DNA from: Paracoccaceae bacterium | Lineage (GTDB): Bacteria; Pseudomonadota; Alphaproteobacteria; Rhodobacterales; Rhodobacteraceae | Reading direction: 5' to 3' | Length of the DNA: 64,000 bases | Assembly (NCBI GenBank): GCA_030148225.1 | Contig: JASBTX010000010.1 | Coordinates: 1-64,000 of the forward strand | Shown here: one piece after another, positions 1-8,709 of the stretch | Layout: each line of letters starts with the position of its first letter | How positions within the stretch are numbered: position 1 is the first letter of the stretch | Made by a program: the position numbers and the translations under genes | Notes under the pieces: model-generated | Databases searched by the model: none | Told to the model about the DNA's origin: nothing | What the model saw: only the letters and a program-made list of their open reading frames with translations

Positions 1-1780
1 CGAAGATGCGCATAAGGTCATCTTCCAGGCTCAGATAGAACTTGGAGCGGCCCGGGTCCCCCTGGCGGCCCGAGCGACCGCGCAGCTGGTTGTCGATACG
101 GCGGCTTTCGTGGCGTTCAGAGGCCATCACGAACAAACCACCCGCGTCGAGCACCTTCTGCTTTTCTTCGGCGTGCTTGGCTTCCTCGGCGGCGCGCAAC
201 TCGGCAGGGTCGGCATCGGGGTTGGCTTCAAGCGCGGCCATCACCTTGATGTCGACGTTGCCGCCCAGCTGAATGTCGGTACCCCGGCCCGCCATGTTGG
301 TGGCGATGGTCACCGCGCCAAGCCGCCCGGCATCGGCCACGATCTGTGCCTCCTGCTCGTGCTGGCGCGCGTTCAGAACATTATGGGCAACGCCCTCTTT
401 CTTCAGCAGTTCCGAAAGATGTTCAGATTTCTCGATCGAGGTTGTACCCACAAGGATGGGCTGACCCTTTTCATTCGATTTCTTGATACGGTTGATGATC
501 GCCTGATATTTTTCCTGCGCGGTCCTGTAGACCTCATCATGGTCGTCGACACGTACGATATCCTTGTTCGTGGGAATGATCACAACGCCAAGGTTGTAGA
601 TTTCCATGAATTCCTCGGCCTCGGTTTCGGCTGTGCCGGTCATGCCGGCCAGCTTGTCATAGAGGCGGAAGTAATTCTGGAACGTCACCGAGGCCAGCGT
701 CGTATTTTCGGGCTGAATGTCGGCGCCTTCCTTGGCCTCGATCGCCTGATGAAGCCCGTCTGACAGGCGACGGCCCGGCATCATTCGTCCCGTGAATTCA
801 TCGATCAGCACAACTTCCTTGTCGCGGACGATATAGTCCTTGTCCTTCTGGAACATTTTATGTGCCGAAAGCGCCTGAGTGACGTGGTGGACAAGCGTGG
901 TGGATTCCGGATCGTAGAGAGAGGCCTCTTCTTCCAGCAAACCATGCTTGTGTAGCAGCTCCTCCATGAACTCGTTGCCTTCATCGGTAAACGTGACCTG
1001 GCGGCGTTGTTCATCTTTGGTGAAATGCTCTTCGCGAACCTCGGGGATGAGCTTGTCGATGGTAATATACAGCTCGGAGCGGTCGGCGGAGGGGCCTGAG
1101 ATGATCAGCGGGGTGCGCGCCTCGTCAATCAGGATCGAGTCAACCTCGTCGACAATCGCGAAATAATGATCGCGCTGGTGCATCTCGGCCAGCGACGATT
1201 TCATGTTATCGCGCAGATAGTCAAAGCCCAGTTCGTTATTGGTGGCAAAGGTAATATCGGCGGCGTAGGCCTCGGCCTTTTCATCGTTTGGCTGACGGGG
1301 ATAAACGACCCCCACCTTCATACCCAGCGCGTTATAGACCTTGCCCATCCATTCCGCGTCGCGCCGCGCCAGATAGTCGTTGACAGTGACGATGTGAACA
1401 CCCCGACCGGTCAGGGCATTCAGATAGGCCGGAAGTGTCGCAACAAGGGTCTTGCCCTCGCCTGTCTTCATTTCCGAAATATTGCCCCGGTGCAAAAAGA
1501 TGCCACCCATGAGCTGTACGTCAAAGGCCCTGAGACCCAGCGCGCGCCACGCGGCCTCACGCGCATTGGCAAAGGCTTCGGGTAGCAGGTCGTCCAGGGT
1601 CTCGCCATTCTTGAGACGCTCTTTGAATTCGCTGGTTTTTTCGATCAGCCCTTCATCGCTTAGCGCCTGAAATTCGGGCTCTAGCGCGTTGATGGTATCG
1701 ATCAGCGGGCGCGTTGCCTTGATCAGCCGGTCATTCGGAGTCCCAAAGACCTTTTTTGCTATTGTGCCCAGTCCAAGCAT
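1..1780 (-). CDS. secA: Preprotein translocase ATPase SecA (3' part beyond window)
   Basis: SecA is the cytoplasmic motor that pushes unfolded precursors through SecYEG. Reading the minus strand from the ATG at 1778-1780 gives a protein starting [18 protein letters not shown], with the Walker A motif MKTGEGKT at about residues 104-111. The typical [35 protein letters not shown] and [10 protein letters not shown] segments follow, so the DEAD motor and preprotein cross-linking regions are intact. About 593 residues are visible of a family length near 900; the C-terminal part runs off the left edge. It is divergent from the parvulin gene at 2001. A TTGACA-N17-TATGTG promoter lies about 130 bases upstream. 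Identification is certain; only the C-terminus is unseen. Confidence 0.97.
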   Translation of the reverse strand, partial: MLGLGTIAKKVFGTPNDRLIKATRPLIDTINALEPEFQALSDEGLIEKTSEFKERLKNGETLDDLLPEAFANAREAAWRALGLRAFDVQLMGGIFLHRGNISEMKTGEGKTLVATLPAYLNALTGRGVHIVTVNDYLARRDAEWMGKVYNALGMKVGVVYPRQPNDEKAEAYAADITFATNNELGFDYLRDNMKSSLAEMHQRDHYFAIVDEVDSILIDEARTPLIISGPSADRSELYITIDKLIPEVREEHFTKDEQRRQVTFTDEGNEFMEELLHKHGLLEEEASLYDPESTTLVHHVTQALSAHKMFQKDKDYIVRDKEVVLIDEFTGRMMPGRRLSDGLHQAIEAKEGADIQPENTTLASVTFQNYFRLYDKLAGMTGTAETEAEEFMEIYNLGVVIIPTNKDIVRVDDHDEVYRTAQEKYQAIINRIKKSNEKGQPILVGTTSIEKSEHLSELLKKEGVAHNVLNARQHEQEAQIVADAGRLGAVTIATNMAGRGTDIQLGGNVDIKVMAALEANPDADPAELRAAEEAKHAEEKQKVLDAGGLFVMASERHESRRIDNQLRGRSGRQGDPGRSKFYLSLEDDLMRIF

Positions 1781-1915
1781 GCTGCCTCGCTCAGTTCAAA
1801 ATCACGGTGCCCGGCAAAAATGGGCCTGACGTATTCGTGTCCAGACATGGCTTGCCCTGAACAGGCACGGGACATAGAACCGCTGTGATCGGGTGGTAAG
1901 CCACAAGTCTATCGG

Positions 1916-1944
1916 CACATAAGCGGCCACCCCAAGACTGTCAA
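1916..1944 (-). promoter_or_regulatory. Candidate sigma-70-type promoter of secA
   Basis: On the minus strand a perfect -35 hexamer TTGACA (1939-1944) is separated by 17 bases from TATGTG (1916-1921, 3 of 6 matches to TATAAT). Transcription would start near 1909, giving secA a leader of about 130 nucleotides. The -35 and spacing are good and the -10 is mediocre. Confidence 0.4.
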
Positions 1945-2000
1945 CTTGGCCAAGGGTTTCCGCGCAAGCGACTGGTCAGATCATCACGAAGGGAATGATT

Positions 2001-2831
2001 ATGAAACGTGCTTTGAACATTGTCGCGGCAGCGGCCATTGCCGGCTGGGGTTCGGTGGCGGGGGCGCAAAGCGCCGACGACGTGCTAGCCACCGTGAACG
2101 GGGTTGAGCTGACGCTGGGTCATCTGATCCTGCTGCGCGAGCAATTGCCGCCACAATATCAGAACTATCCCGATGATCTGCTTTACCGTGGATTGCTGGA
2201 TCAGCTGGTTCAGCAGGAGCTGCTTTCCCAGAACGCGCAGGACAGCAAGCGGCTGGCCCGAGGTCTGGAAAACGAAGAGCGCGCATTGCGTGCCTCTTCG
2301 GTTCTGGACACATTGGTCAGCGATGCCTTCTCAGAGGAAGATATTCAGGCACTTTACGCGGAAACCGTCGCCAACATTCCTGTCGAACCCGAATGGAACG
2401 CCTCGCATATTCTGGTCGAGAGCGAAGATGAGGCCAAGGAACTGGTCAAGATGCTGGAGGATGGCGCGGATTTTGCAGAACTGGCGCGCGAGAAATCCAC
2501 GGGACCTTCCGGTCCGAATGGTGGCAGCCTGGGCTGGTTCGGCGCCGGACAGATGGTACCACCATTTGAAGTGGCCGTGCGCGAACTGGCCGACGGCGGG
2601 ATATCAGCCCCGGTCCAGACCCAGTTCGGCTGGCACGTCGTCAAGCGCAACGAATCGCGCGACCGGCCTGTTCCCACTCTCGAAGAGATGCGTGGCGATC
2701 TGACCCAGCAGTTGCAGTCCGAGGCGGTCGATGCGGGCATCGCCGCCCTGCGTGAAGAGGCCGAAGTCGTCATGAGCGATATTGATGTTGATCCCTCGAT
2801 CCTGCAAAACTCGGCGCTGTTGGACAACTAA
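2001..2831 (+). CDS. Periplasmic parvulin-type peptidyl-prolyl isomerase
   Basis: A 276-residue exported foldase of the PpiC/SurA class. Residues 1-22 (MKRALNIVAAAAIAGWGSVAGA) look like a Sec signal peptide. A SurA_N-like helical region follows (ATVNGVELTLGHLILLREQLP), and then a parvulin domain at about residues 130-220 with the hallmarks ASHILV, LGWFGAGQMVPPFE and FGWHVVK. It would catalyse prolyl isomerisation and assist outer-membrane protein folding. I prefer the ATG at 2001 over the in-frame ATG at 1995, because the Shine-Dalgarno-like AAGGGA (1989-1994) is 6 bases from 2001 and abuts 1995. It is the first gene of a run with argJ and mutT and lies opposite secA, a common arrangement in Rhodobacteraceae. 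Confidence 0.9.
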   Translation: MKRALNIVAAAAIAGWGSVAGAQSADDVLATVNGVELTLGHLILLREQLPPQYQNYPDDLLYRGLLDQLVQQELLSQNAQDSKRLARGLENEERALRASSVLDTLVSDAFSEEDIQALYAETVANIPVEPEWNASHILVESEDEAKELVKMLEDGADFAELAREKSTGPSGPNGGSLGWFGAGQMVPPFEVAVRELADGGISAPVQTQFGWHVVKRNESRDRPVPTLEEMRGDLTQQLQSEAVDAGIAALREEAEVVMSDIDVDPSILQNSALLDN

Positions 2832-2840
2832 GGCCGGGCG

Positions 2841-4166
2841 ATGGGCAAAGGCGCCAAGATCAAAAAGCTCAAGAAGAAAATCAAGAAGCTGAAGAAAGAG
2901 CGCGCCGGGTTTGTTAAGCCCGGCGTGGTGTCCCCGCTTGCGCCGCCCGAGGGGTTTCCCGACCTGCCTGAAATCGTCGGGGTGCGCTTCGCCAGCGCAG
3001 CGGCGGGTGTCAAATATCAGGGGCGCGACGATGTCATGCTGGCGGTGGTGCCGGAAGGATCGGCGATTGCAGGCGTCTTTACCCGTTCCGCCACCCGTGC
3101 GGCACCGGTGCTGGATTGCGAGGCCAAGCTGGCCGCTATGACCGGCCAGGAGGCGGGCGGATTTGCCTTTGTCGTAAACTCCGGCAACGCCAATGCCTTT
3201 ACCGGCGGGCGCGGGCAGGCGGCGGTTGATGCGGTCGCTGCGGCGGCGGCGGATGTTCTGAACATTCCGGCCACGCAAATCCTGACCTCGTCAACCGGTG
3301 TCATCGGCGAGCCGCTGCCAGCAGACCGGATCGCTGCGGTGATGGGCGGGCTGAAGGCCGCGTTGGCCCCCGGGGGGGCAAAGGACGCTGCCCGCGCCAT
3401 CATGACGACCGACACGTTTCCAAAGGGGGCATTCCGTGCTCTGGATCTGTCGGGCCGGCCGGTAAACATCGCCGGTTTCGCCAAGGGATCGGGCATGATC
3501 GCCCCGGATATGGCGACGATGCTGGTCTATATTTTTACCGATGCCGCGATCGACCGTGATGTCCTGCAGGGCATGCTTTCGGATCAGAATGGCGGGACGT
3601 TCAACGCGATCACCGTGGATGGTGACACGTCGACGTCGGACACGCTGTTGATGGCCGCGACCGGAGCAGCCGGGAATGCGCGTATCGACAGCCGACAAGA
3701 TGCCGACGCCACCGCGTTCGAGGCTGCGCTGGGCGATGTCATGCGATCGCTCGCGCATCTGGTCGTGCGTGACGGTGAGGGTGCAACCAAATTTGTCGAG
3801 GTTGCCGTGACGGGTGCGCAATCAGACGAAGACGCGCGGCTGGTGGCCATGGCCATTGCCAATTCGCCGCTGGTCAAGACCGCCATCGCGGGCGAGGATC
3901 CGAACTGGGGCCGGATCGTCATGGCGATTGGCAAATCCGGTGCGCATGCGGATCGTGACCGGATCTCGATTTCGTTTGGGGATATTCTGGTTGCCGAAAA
4001 GGGCTGGGTTTCAGAAAGCTACCGTGAAGAACTTGGTGCGGCCTATATGAAGCAACAAGAGCTGTGCCTGTCTGTTGCACTGGGCCTTGGTCAGGGTGCG
4101 GCCACTGTCTGGACCTGCGATTTGACGCATCAATATATCACGATCAACGCCGATTACCGTTCATGA
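2841..4166 (+). CDS. argJ: Bifunctional ornithine acetyltransferase / N-acetylglutamate synthase
   Basis: ArgJ transfers acetyl from N-acetylornithine to glutamate (cyclic arginine pathway) and may also use acetyl-CoA. The 441-residue product has the family core: FVVNSGNANAFTG (111-122), the KGSGMIAP segment (about 215-222) and the self-cleavage site Ala225-Thr226 in DMATML. Thr226 becomes the N-terminal nucleophile of the beta chain. ITVDGDTSTSD and the C-terminal QYITINADYRS also match. The first 20 residues are odd: 11 lysines with I7, L10, I14 and L17 in heptad spacing, ahead of the usual SPLAP start. GTG codons near residue 29-30 could be the true start, but the ATG at 2841 is 9 bases after the parvulin stop. 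Its stop overlaps the mutT start by 4 bases. Confidence 0.95.
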   Translation: MGKGAKIKKLKKKIKKLKKERAGFVKPGVVSPLAPPEGFPDLPEIVGVRFASAAAGVKYQGRDDVMLAVVPEGSAIAGVFTRSATRAAPVLDCEAKLAAMTGQEAGGFAFVVNSGNANAFTGGRGQAAVDAVAAAAADVLNIPATQILTSSTGVIGEPLPADRIAAVMGGLKAALAPGGAKDAARAIMTTDTFPKGAFRALDLSGRPVNIAGFAKGSGMIAPDMATMLVYIFTDAAIDRDVLQGMLSDQNGGTFNAITVDGDTSTSDTLLMAATGAAGNARIDSRQDADATAFEAALGDVMRSLAHLVVRDGEGATKFVEVAVTGAQSDEDARLVAMAIANSPLVKTAIAGEDPNWGRIVMAIGKSGAHADRDRISISFGDILVAEKGWVSESYREELGAAYMKQQELCLSVALGLGQGAATVWTCDLTHQYITINADYRS

Positions 4167-4561
4167 AAACAGTTCTGGTGTCCGCAGTTGCGCTGATCGA
4201 CCGTGATGGCCGCGTTCTGCTGGCGCAGCGCCCGGCGGGTAAAGCCATGGCCGGACTTTGGGAGTTTCCCGGCGGCAAGGTTGAGCCGGGCGAAACACCC
4301 GAGGCGGCGCTGATCCGCGAACTGGCCGAGGAACTGGGTATCGATACATGGCAAAGCTGTCTGGCGCCGCTGACCTTCGCTTCGCATTCCTATGATGAGT
4401 TTCATCTTCTGATGCCGCTTTTTGCCTGCCGGAAATGGGAGGGCACGCCGATGGCGCGGGAAAATCAGGTGCTGAAATGGGTCCGCCCGAAAGATATGCG
4501 CGACTATCCTATGCCCGCCGCCGACAAACCCCTGATCCCGATCCTGCGCGATTGGCTCTAG
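4163..4561 (+). CDS. mutT: 8-oxo-dGTP diphosphatase MutT
   Basis: A 132-residue Nudix hydrolase that would remove oxidised dGTP from the nucleotide pool. The Nudix box is complete at residues 38-60: G38, E44, then R52-E53-L-A-E56-E57-L-G59-I60. The length is typical of MutT. The start is the ATG in the ATGA overlap with the argJ stop (4163-4166), so translation is probably coupled. A longer in-frame extension from 4064 lies inside argJ and is not needed. MutT at the 3' end of a secA-adjacent argJ cluster is common in this family. Other Nudix substrates cannot be excluded from sequence alone. Confidence 0.92.
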   Translation: MKTVLVSAVALIDRDGRVLLAQRPAGKAMAGLWEFPGGKVEPGETPEAALIRELAEELGIDTWQSCLAPLTFASHSYDEFHLLMPLFACRKWEGTPMARENQVLKWVRPKDMRDYPMPAADKPLIPILRDWL

Positions 4562-4661
4562 CGCTTCACAAACCCGCTATATTTTGACAATCCGGTTGCA
4601 AAATTCGGCTGTATGTCTAGATATAGCGTAGTGTTGTGGTTTTGATCCAGGAGGTCGAAAC

Positions 4662-4796
4662 ATGTTGCGTACTATTTTGGTTGGGTCCCGCGTATCGGTT
4701 CAGGGCACGTTTATCCGCAAACTGGATAACGGAAACATTCTGGTCCGGGTGGGCCGGAAAATCTATGAGGGCACACCCGTAGCCCAAGCTGCCTAG
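4662..4796 (+). CDS. Small 44-residue hypothetical protein
   Basis: A short reading frame starting MLRTILVGSRVSVQGTFIRK and ending EGTPVAQAA. It has a near-perfect Shine-Dalgarno, AGGAGG at 4649-4654, 7 bases before the ATG, which is better than those of most genes here. Alternating hydrophobic residues (ILV, VSVQG, ILVRVG, KIYEG) suggest a small all-beta fold, and I see no signal peptide or membrane segment. It sits between mutT and the convergent transglycosylase gene, with its own roughly 100-base leader. I do not recognise a named family. The coding call rests on the ribosome binding site and a protein-like composition. Confidence 0.65.
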   Translation: MLRTILVGSRVSVQGTFIRKLDNGNILVRVGRKIYEGTPVAQAA

Positions 4797-4805
4797 CCTG
4801 AAACA

Positions 4806-6728
4806 CTAGTCTTTCAACAATTTTCCAGTTCTGAAATTCGTCGCCCGGCCCGATAGTCGGCGTTCGTAAATCTCATAGCTTTCGACGACCCGCATCACAT
4901 AGTTGCGTGTTTCGTTAAAGGGGATGTGCTCGATCCAGTCCACCGCGTCCACGCGGCGCGACCTGGGATCGCCGAAATCCCTGATCCAGCGACGCGCGCG
5001 GCTGGGCCCCGCGTTGTAGGCTGCGGCGATCAGGGGGATGTTGCCGTCAAATTCCTCGATCAGACCGCTCAGATAAGCGCTGCCAAGGCTGGCGTTATAT
5101 TCAGGATCGCTCAGCAGTTTTCCCGCGGAATAGGCCTGCCCGGTCTTGCGCGCCATTTCTTCGGCGGTGCCGGGCATCAGTTGCATCAGACCGCGCGCAC
5201 CGGCCGGGCTGACCACGGTCGGGTCAAATTCGCTCTCGCGGCGGGCAATCGCCAGGTTGAGGGCTGCGGGTGAGGTGAGTTTCTGACGCGCCAGCGATGT
5301 GACCGGGAAATAGGCGTTGTCCAGTATGATGCCGTTGCGCGCACCAAATTTGGCCACCATCAGCGCGACATTTGGTTGCTGGATATCAAATGCGAGATCG
5401 GCCAACTGCCCAAGTTCGTCGGGTGTCAGTGCCTCGGACAGGTGCACGAACCAGCGTCGGCCCAGCGCGGTTTCACCCGCTGCGAAAAGCAGAAGCGCGG
5501 AGCGAAGGACAGTCGAGCGCGCAAAAGGTGCTTCGGACCAGCCGGGAAAGCGTGCTTTGCCGAGTATGGCGGGATTGGTCGGCGCACCGATCCGCTCTGC
5601 CGCCAATTGCCCGTAAAAGCTCGTCTGATGCACCGCCGCTGCGGCAAACGCTTCGCGGGCGCGGCTTTTTTCACCCATTTCTTCAAGCGCGATTGCCTGC
5701 CAATAGAGCGCGCGTCCCTGACTGATTGCGCTTTTGGTGGCGTTCTTGTGATTGGTGAAATGCCGTAGTGCTTCGCCCGGCCGGTTGCGTTTTTTCAGCG
5801 CGATATATCCCGACAGCCATTCGAGATCGGCATAATTGCTGCCCTCACTCAGCCCGTGGGTTGAGGCGACGCGATAGGCGAGCGTGGATTCTCCTTCGCG
5901 CATCAGGCGGCGGGCCAGATCACGCCGGCGCGAGGCCCAGCGCGCGGGTTTGCCCAATGTCTTCGCCTCGCTCCGCTCCAGTATCAGGTCGGCGGCGCTG
6001 TTGGCGAAACCTTTGCGCATCCGCCAGACAAACCGTTCATAGGCAAGGCCGGGTGACCCCCTCAGATCGGCAGGGACAGCCGCAATCAGATTGTCGACAC
6101 CCTTGACCGATTTCCGCAGCCCCAGCCGCGCATCGCTTAGCGCGCGGGCGCCGGGACCGACCAGTGGATAGAGACGCCGCGATTCAGCATCGAGGCCGGA
6201 CCAGTTCAGCATATCAAGCCGGTCATCATGGTGCCGCCGCAGAAGCTTGCCATAGCCTTGCAGATATTCGGCCTCCAGCTCTTCGCTCATGGAATAGGAT
6301 GTCCAGCCGCGAACGATCTCGGCCTCGCCCTTTTGCTTTTCTCCTGCGTGGATCAGCGCCGCGCCCAGACGCAACGCACCATTGGCCGTGCGCGGCCCGC
6401 GTTTCTCGAAATAGGCAATCACGTCGCCGGGTGGGGTTTCGGCTGTGATCGAAGGTTCACCGCGCACCCGCAACAGAGGCAAACCCGGCCAGTCCGGATA
6501 TTTTTCCAGAAACTGCACATATTCGGGCAGTTCACCCTGGCTGGCCCTCAGCCGGTGCCAGTCGACGATGGCACGCGCCAGCGGGTCGCGCGGAAGTATC
6601 AGGTTCTCCCAATCCTCGGCCCTGACCTGTTCCATCGCGGAAACCAGAGCGTTGATGTCCTTTTGGGATTGAGCCTGCGTCATGCCCCCAAGGAGCAAGG
6701 CAAAGATGATGACAGCGAACCAGCGCAT
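4806..6728 (-). CDS. Soluble lytic murein transglycosylase (Slt70-like)
   Basis: A 640-residue periplasmic enzyme that cleaves the MurNAc-GlcNAc bond to form 1,6-anhydro ends. The chosen start (ATG at 6726-6728) gives a signal peptide, MRWFAVIIFALLLGGMTQA; upstream in-frame ATGs would add a charged stretch ahead of it. A long alpha-helical superhelix occupies most of the protein. The C-terminal SLT domain holds the catalytic glutamate in RRESEFDP (near residue 495) followed by SPAGARGLMQLMPGTA and AAYNAGPSRARRW. Domain order and length match Slt70. It converges with the small gene at 4662 and is divergent from dapA. Confidence 0.93.
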   Translation of the reverse strand: MRWFAVIIFALLLGGMTQAQSQKDINALVSAMEQVRAEDWENLILPRDPLARAIVDWHRLRASQGELPEYVQFLEKYPDWPGLPLLRVRGEPSITAETPPGDVIAYFEKRGPRTANGALRLGAALIHAGEKQKGEAEIVRGWTSYSMSEELEAEYLQGYGKLLRRHHDDRLDMLNWSGLDAESRRLYPLVGPGARALSDARLGLRKSVKGVDNLIAAVPADLRGSPGLAYERFVWRMRKGFANSAADLILERSEAKTLGKPARWASRRRDLARRLMREGESTLAYRVASTHGLSEGSNYADLEWLSGYIALKKRNRPGEALRHFTNHKNATKSAISQGRALYWQAIALEEMGEKSRAREAFAAAAVHQTSFYGQLAAERIGAPTNPAILGKARFPGWSEAPFARSTVLRSALLLFAAGETALGRRWFVHLSEALTPDELGQLADLAFDIQQPNVALMVAKFGARNGIILDNAYFPVTSLARQKLTSPAALNLAIARRESEFDPTVVSPAGARGLMQLMPGTAEEMARKTGQAYSAGKLLSDPEYNASLGSAYLSGLIEEFDGNIPLIAAAYNAGPSRARRWIRDFGDPRSRRVDAVDWIEHIPFNETRNYVMRVVESYEIYERRLSGRATNFRTGKLLKD

Positions 6729-6877
6729 GATGTTGTGCCCGTATGTTTTTTCCAATCTCTCTAGACCAAAGCCCATCTTGGCAACACACATTCTTGGCAA
6801 GACCGGATTACATGGCTAGGTTCCGCCGAGCCGCGATGGCGGCGAGTCGATATTCACATGCAGCAAAGGAGCGTGAA

Positions 6878-7750
6878 ATGTTCAGAGGTTCGAACACAGC
6901 ATTGGTCACGCCGTTCAAAGACGGCAGCGTGGATGTCGATACGCTCAAACGCATCGTAAACTGGCAGATCGACGAGGGCAGTCATGGGCTGGTGCCAGTG
7001 GGTACGACGGGCGAAAGCCCCACCCTGACCCATCAGGAACATGACCTTGTGGTTGAAACGGTCGTGCGCACGACAGATGGCCGGGTGCCCGTCATCGCCG
7101 GGGCCGGGTCCAACAACACCGCCGAAACCATCCGTCTGGTCAAGGCGGCCAAATCAGTGGGTGCAGATGCGGCGCTGATCGTGACGCCCTATTACAACAA
7201 ACCCACCCAGGACGGTCTGGTTGCGCATTACGAGGCCGCCGCCGATTGTGGCCTGCCCATCGTGATCTACAATATTCCCGGTCGTTCGGTTGTTGATATG
7301 ACACCCGCAACCATGGCGCGGCTGGCACGCCACGAGATGATTGTCGGCGTCAAGGATGCCACCGGCGATCTGGCGCGCGTGTCGCATCAGCGTATGGCCT
7401 GTGGTCCCGATTTCATCCAGCTTTCGGGTGAGGATGCGACGGCGATCGGGTTCAACGCCCAGGGCGGAGTCGGGTGCATTTCGGTGACCGCCAATGTCGC
7501 GCCCGGTCTTTGCGCGAAATTTCAGCAGGCGACGCTGGATGGCGATTATGCCAAAGCGCTTGAATATCAGGATCGGCTGATGCCGCTGCACCGCGCGATA
7601 TTTCTTGAGCCCGGCCTTGTCGGTGCGAAATACGGCATGTCGCTTTTGGGGATCTGCGCCGAGGATGTTCGCCTGCCGCTGGTCGGCCTGAGCGAAGGTG
7701 TCAAATCCGAAGTGCGCGATGCGATGAAATTCGCCGGTTTGCTAAGCTAA
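6878..7750 (+). CDS. dapA: 4-hydroxy-tetrahydrodipicolinate synthase
   Basis: DapA condenses pyruvate with aspartate semialdehyde in lysine/diaminopimelate synthesis. The 290-residue protein has the substrate loop GTTGES (42-47), the tyrosine of YNIPGR (Y131, R136) and the Schiff-base lysine K159 in VGVKDATGD. The start at 6878 is supported by AAGGAG at 6866-6871 with 6-base spacing; an upstream extension from 6743 would overlap the transglycosylase gene. It supplies DAP for the peptidoglycan processed by the neighbouring transglycosylase. It appears monocistronic, with a GC-rich hairpin just downstream. Confidence 0.95.
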   Translation: MFRGSNTALVTPFKDGSVDVDTLKRIVNWQIDEGSHGLVPVGTTGESPTLTHQEHDLVVETVVRTTDGRVPVIAGAGSNNTAETIRLVKAAKSVGADAALIVTPYYNKPTQDGLVAHYEAAADCGLPIVIYNIPGRSVVDMTPATMARLARHEMIVGVKDATGDLARVSHQRMACGPDFIQLSGEDATAIGFNAQGGVGCISVTANVAPGLCAKFQQATLDGDYAKALEYQDRLMPLHRAIFLEPGLVGAKYGMSLLGICAEDVRLPLVGLSEGVKSEVRDAMKFAGLLS

Positions 7751-7760
7751 TCGCCTTTTT

Positions 7761-7786
7761 GCCGGCCCGGGATCGACCGGGCTGGC
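7761..7786 (+). terminator. Possible terminator hairpin after dapA
   Basis: A 10-base GC-rich stem (7761-7770 pairing with 7777-7786, one mismatch) with a 6-base loop, starting 10 bases after the dapA stop. It lacks a proper U tract (followed by ATTTCTG), so it is a weak intrinsic terminator at best. Confidence 0.35.
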
Positions 7787-7816
7787 ATTTCTGCAACATA
7801 TCTCTGCCGTTTGTTC

Positions 7817-7842
7817 ATCCGGTCTTTGGAATTTGACCGGAT
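7817..7842. promoter_or_regulatory. Perfect inverted repeat, operator-like
   Basis: ATCCGGTC (7817-7824) and GACCGGAT (7835-7842) form an exact 8-base inverted repeat around a 10-base AT-rich spacer, about 90 bases upstream of the 7932 gene. This geometry fits a dimeric repressor or activator site. No regulator gene is adjacent, so the binding protein is unknown. Confidence 0.45.
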
Positions 7843-7853
7843 TGTCGCTTTGC

Positions 7854-7874
7854 CCAAAATCTGTCGCATTTTGG
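7854..7874. promoter_or_regulatory. Second perfect inverted repeat upstream of the 7932 operon
   Basis: CCAAAAT (7854-7860) and ATTTTGG (7868-7874) are an exact 7-base inverted repeat with a 7-base spacer, 11 bases after the previous repeat and about 57 bases before the start codon. It may be an operator or a leader hairpin. No U tract follows it. Confidence 0.4.
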
Positions 7875-7931
7875 TCGTAAGGCCGGGAAAACCCCACAGA
7901 GGCAAAAACAAGCGGGGCAGGAGCAGTTCAG

Positions 7932-8705
7932 ATGTATTTTACGGTCAACTACGAGCGTGGCCCGACGGATCCGAGGTCGGAACCGGCCCGTGTGGGGTGG
8001 TTTCTGGATACGGATAAATCAACCGTGATCTACGATCCGCCCGAACGAGTGCGCACCGATGTACCAAACCGCGCCAACGCCAAGTCCGCCGGTCGCTGCC
8101 CGGCGGTGCTGAATATGGAAAACCGGTATTTCATGATCAAATGCCCGTTTGACATCCATATCGGCTTTACCCGCGACAAAGAAGGCAAGCCCGCCATCGT
8201 GAACCGGGCTGGCGCCTCGTCCAGCATCCGGCGCAAGAAGCTGGGTGAAAAACTGCACCTGACGTCGGAACCTGAATGGCGCTACCCGGACCGGCCGATG
8301 ATTCAGCTGGCGCTGCCTTATACGTTTATCGCCGATGAGCCGGTCTATATCACCCAGCTTGCGCCCTTTGCCCATTACAAGAAAGACCCGCTGCCGGGCA
8401 CGATCTTTGGCGGGCGTTTCCCGATCAACGTCTGGCCGCGCCCGCTGATGTGGGCGTTTGAATGGCATGACACGTCCAAGGACCTCGTCCTGAGGCGCGG
8501 AGAACCGCTGTTTTACTGCCAGTTCGAGGCCGATGGCCCGGACCGTCAGATTCAGATGGTCGAGGCCGAGATCACCGATGATCTGCGCGCCTATCTCGAT
8601 CATATCAGCGGCGCGGTGAACTATGTGAACCAGACCTTTTCGCTGTTTCAGGCAGCCGAACGCGTGCGCCCTGAGACGCTTTTAAGTCCGGTCAGCCGCA
8701 AGTAG
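7932..8705 (+). CDS. Conserved-looking protein of unknown function, first gene of glycosyltransferase operon
   Basis: A 257-residue soluble protein with no signal peptide or membrane segment, rich in W, Y and P, and probably mostly beta. Recognisable stretches are RCPAVLNMENRYFMIKCPFD, FGGRFPINVWPRP and WAFEWHDTSKD followed by LRRGEPLFYCQFE. I do not recognise the family and see no catalytic signature. AGGAG at 7919-7923 precedes the ATG by 8 bases. The next gene, a TPR-glycosyltransferase, starts 4 bases after its stop and a DUF6165-like gene then overlaps, so the three are probably one transcript. A role linked to the glycan or its acceptor is inference from this context only. Confidence 0.8.
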   Translation: MYFTVNYERGPTDPRSEPARVGWFLDTDKSTVIYDPPERVRTDVPNRANAKSAGRCPAVLNMENRYFMIKCPFDIHIGFTRDKEGKPAIVNRAGASSSIRRKKLGEKLHLTSEPEWRYPDRPMIQLALPYTFIADEPVYITQLAPFAHYKKDPLPGTIFGGRFPINVWPRPLMWAFEWHDTSKDLVLRRGEPLFYCQFEADGPDRQIQMVEAEITDDLRAYLDHISGAVNYVNQTFSLFQAAERVRPETLLSPVSRK

Positions 8706-8709
8706 CCCC

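Noticed and set aside
110..763. A 217-codon plus-strand frame in the first kilobase
   Set aside because: It is antisense to secA, whose translation is continuous and conserved in this region.
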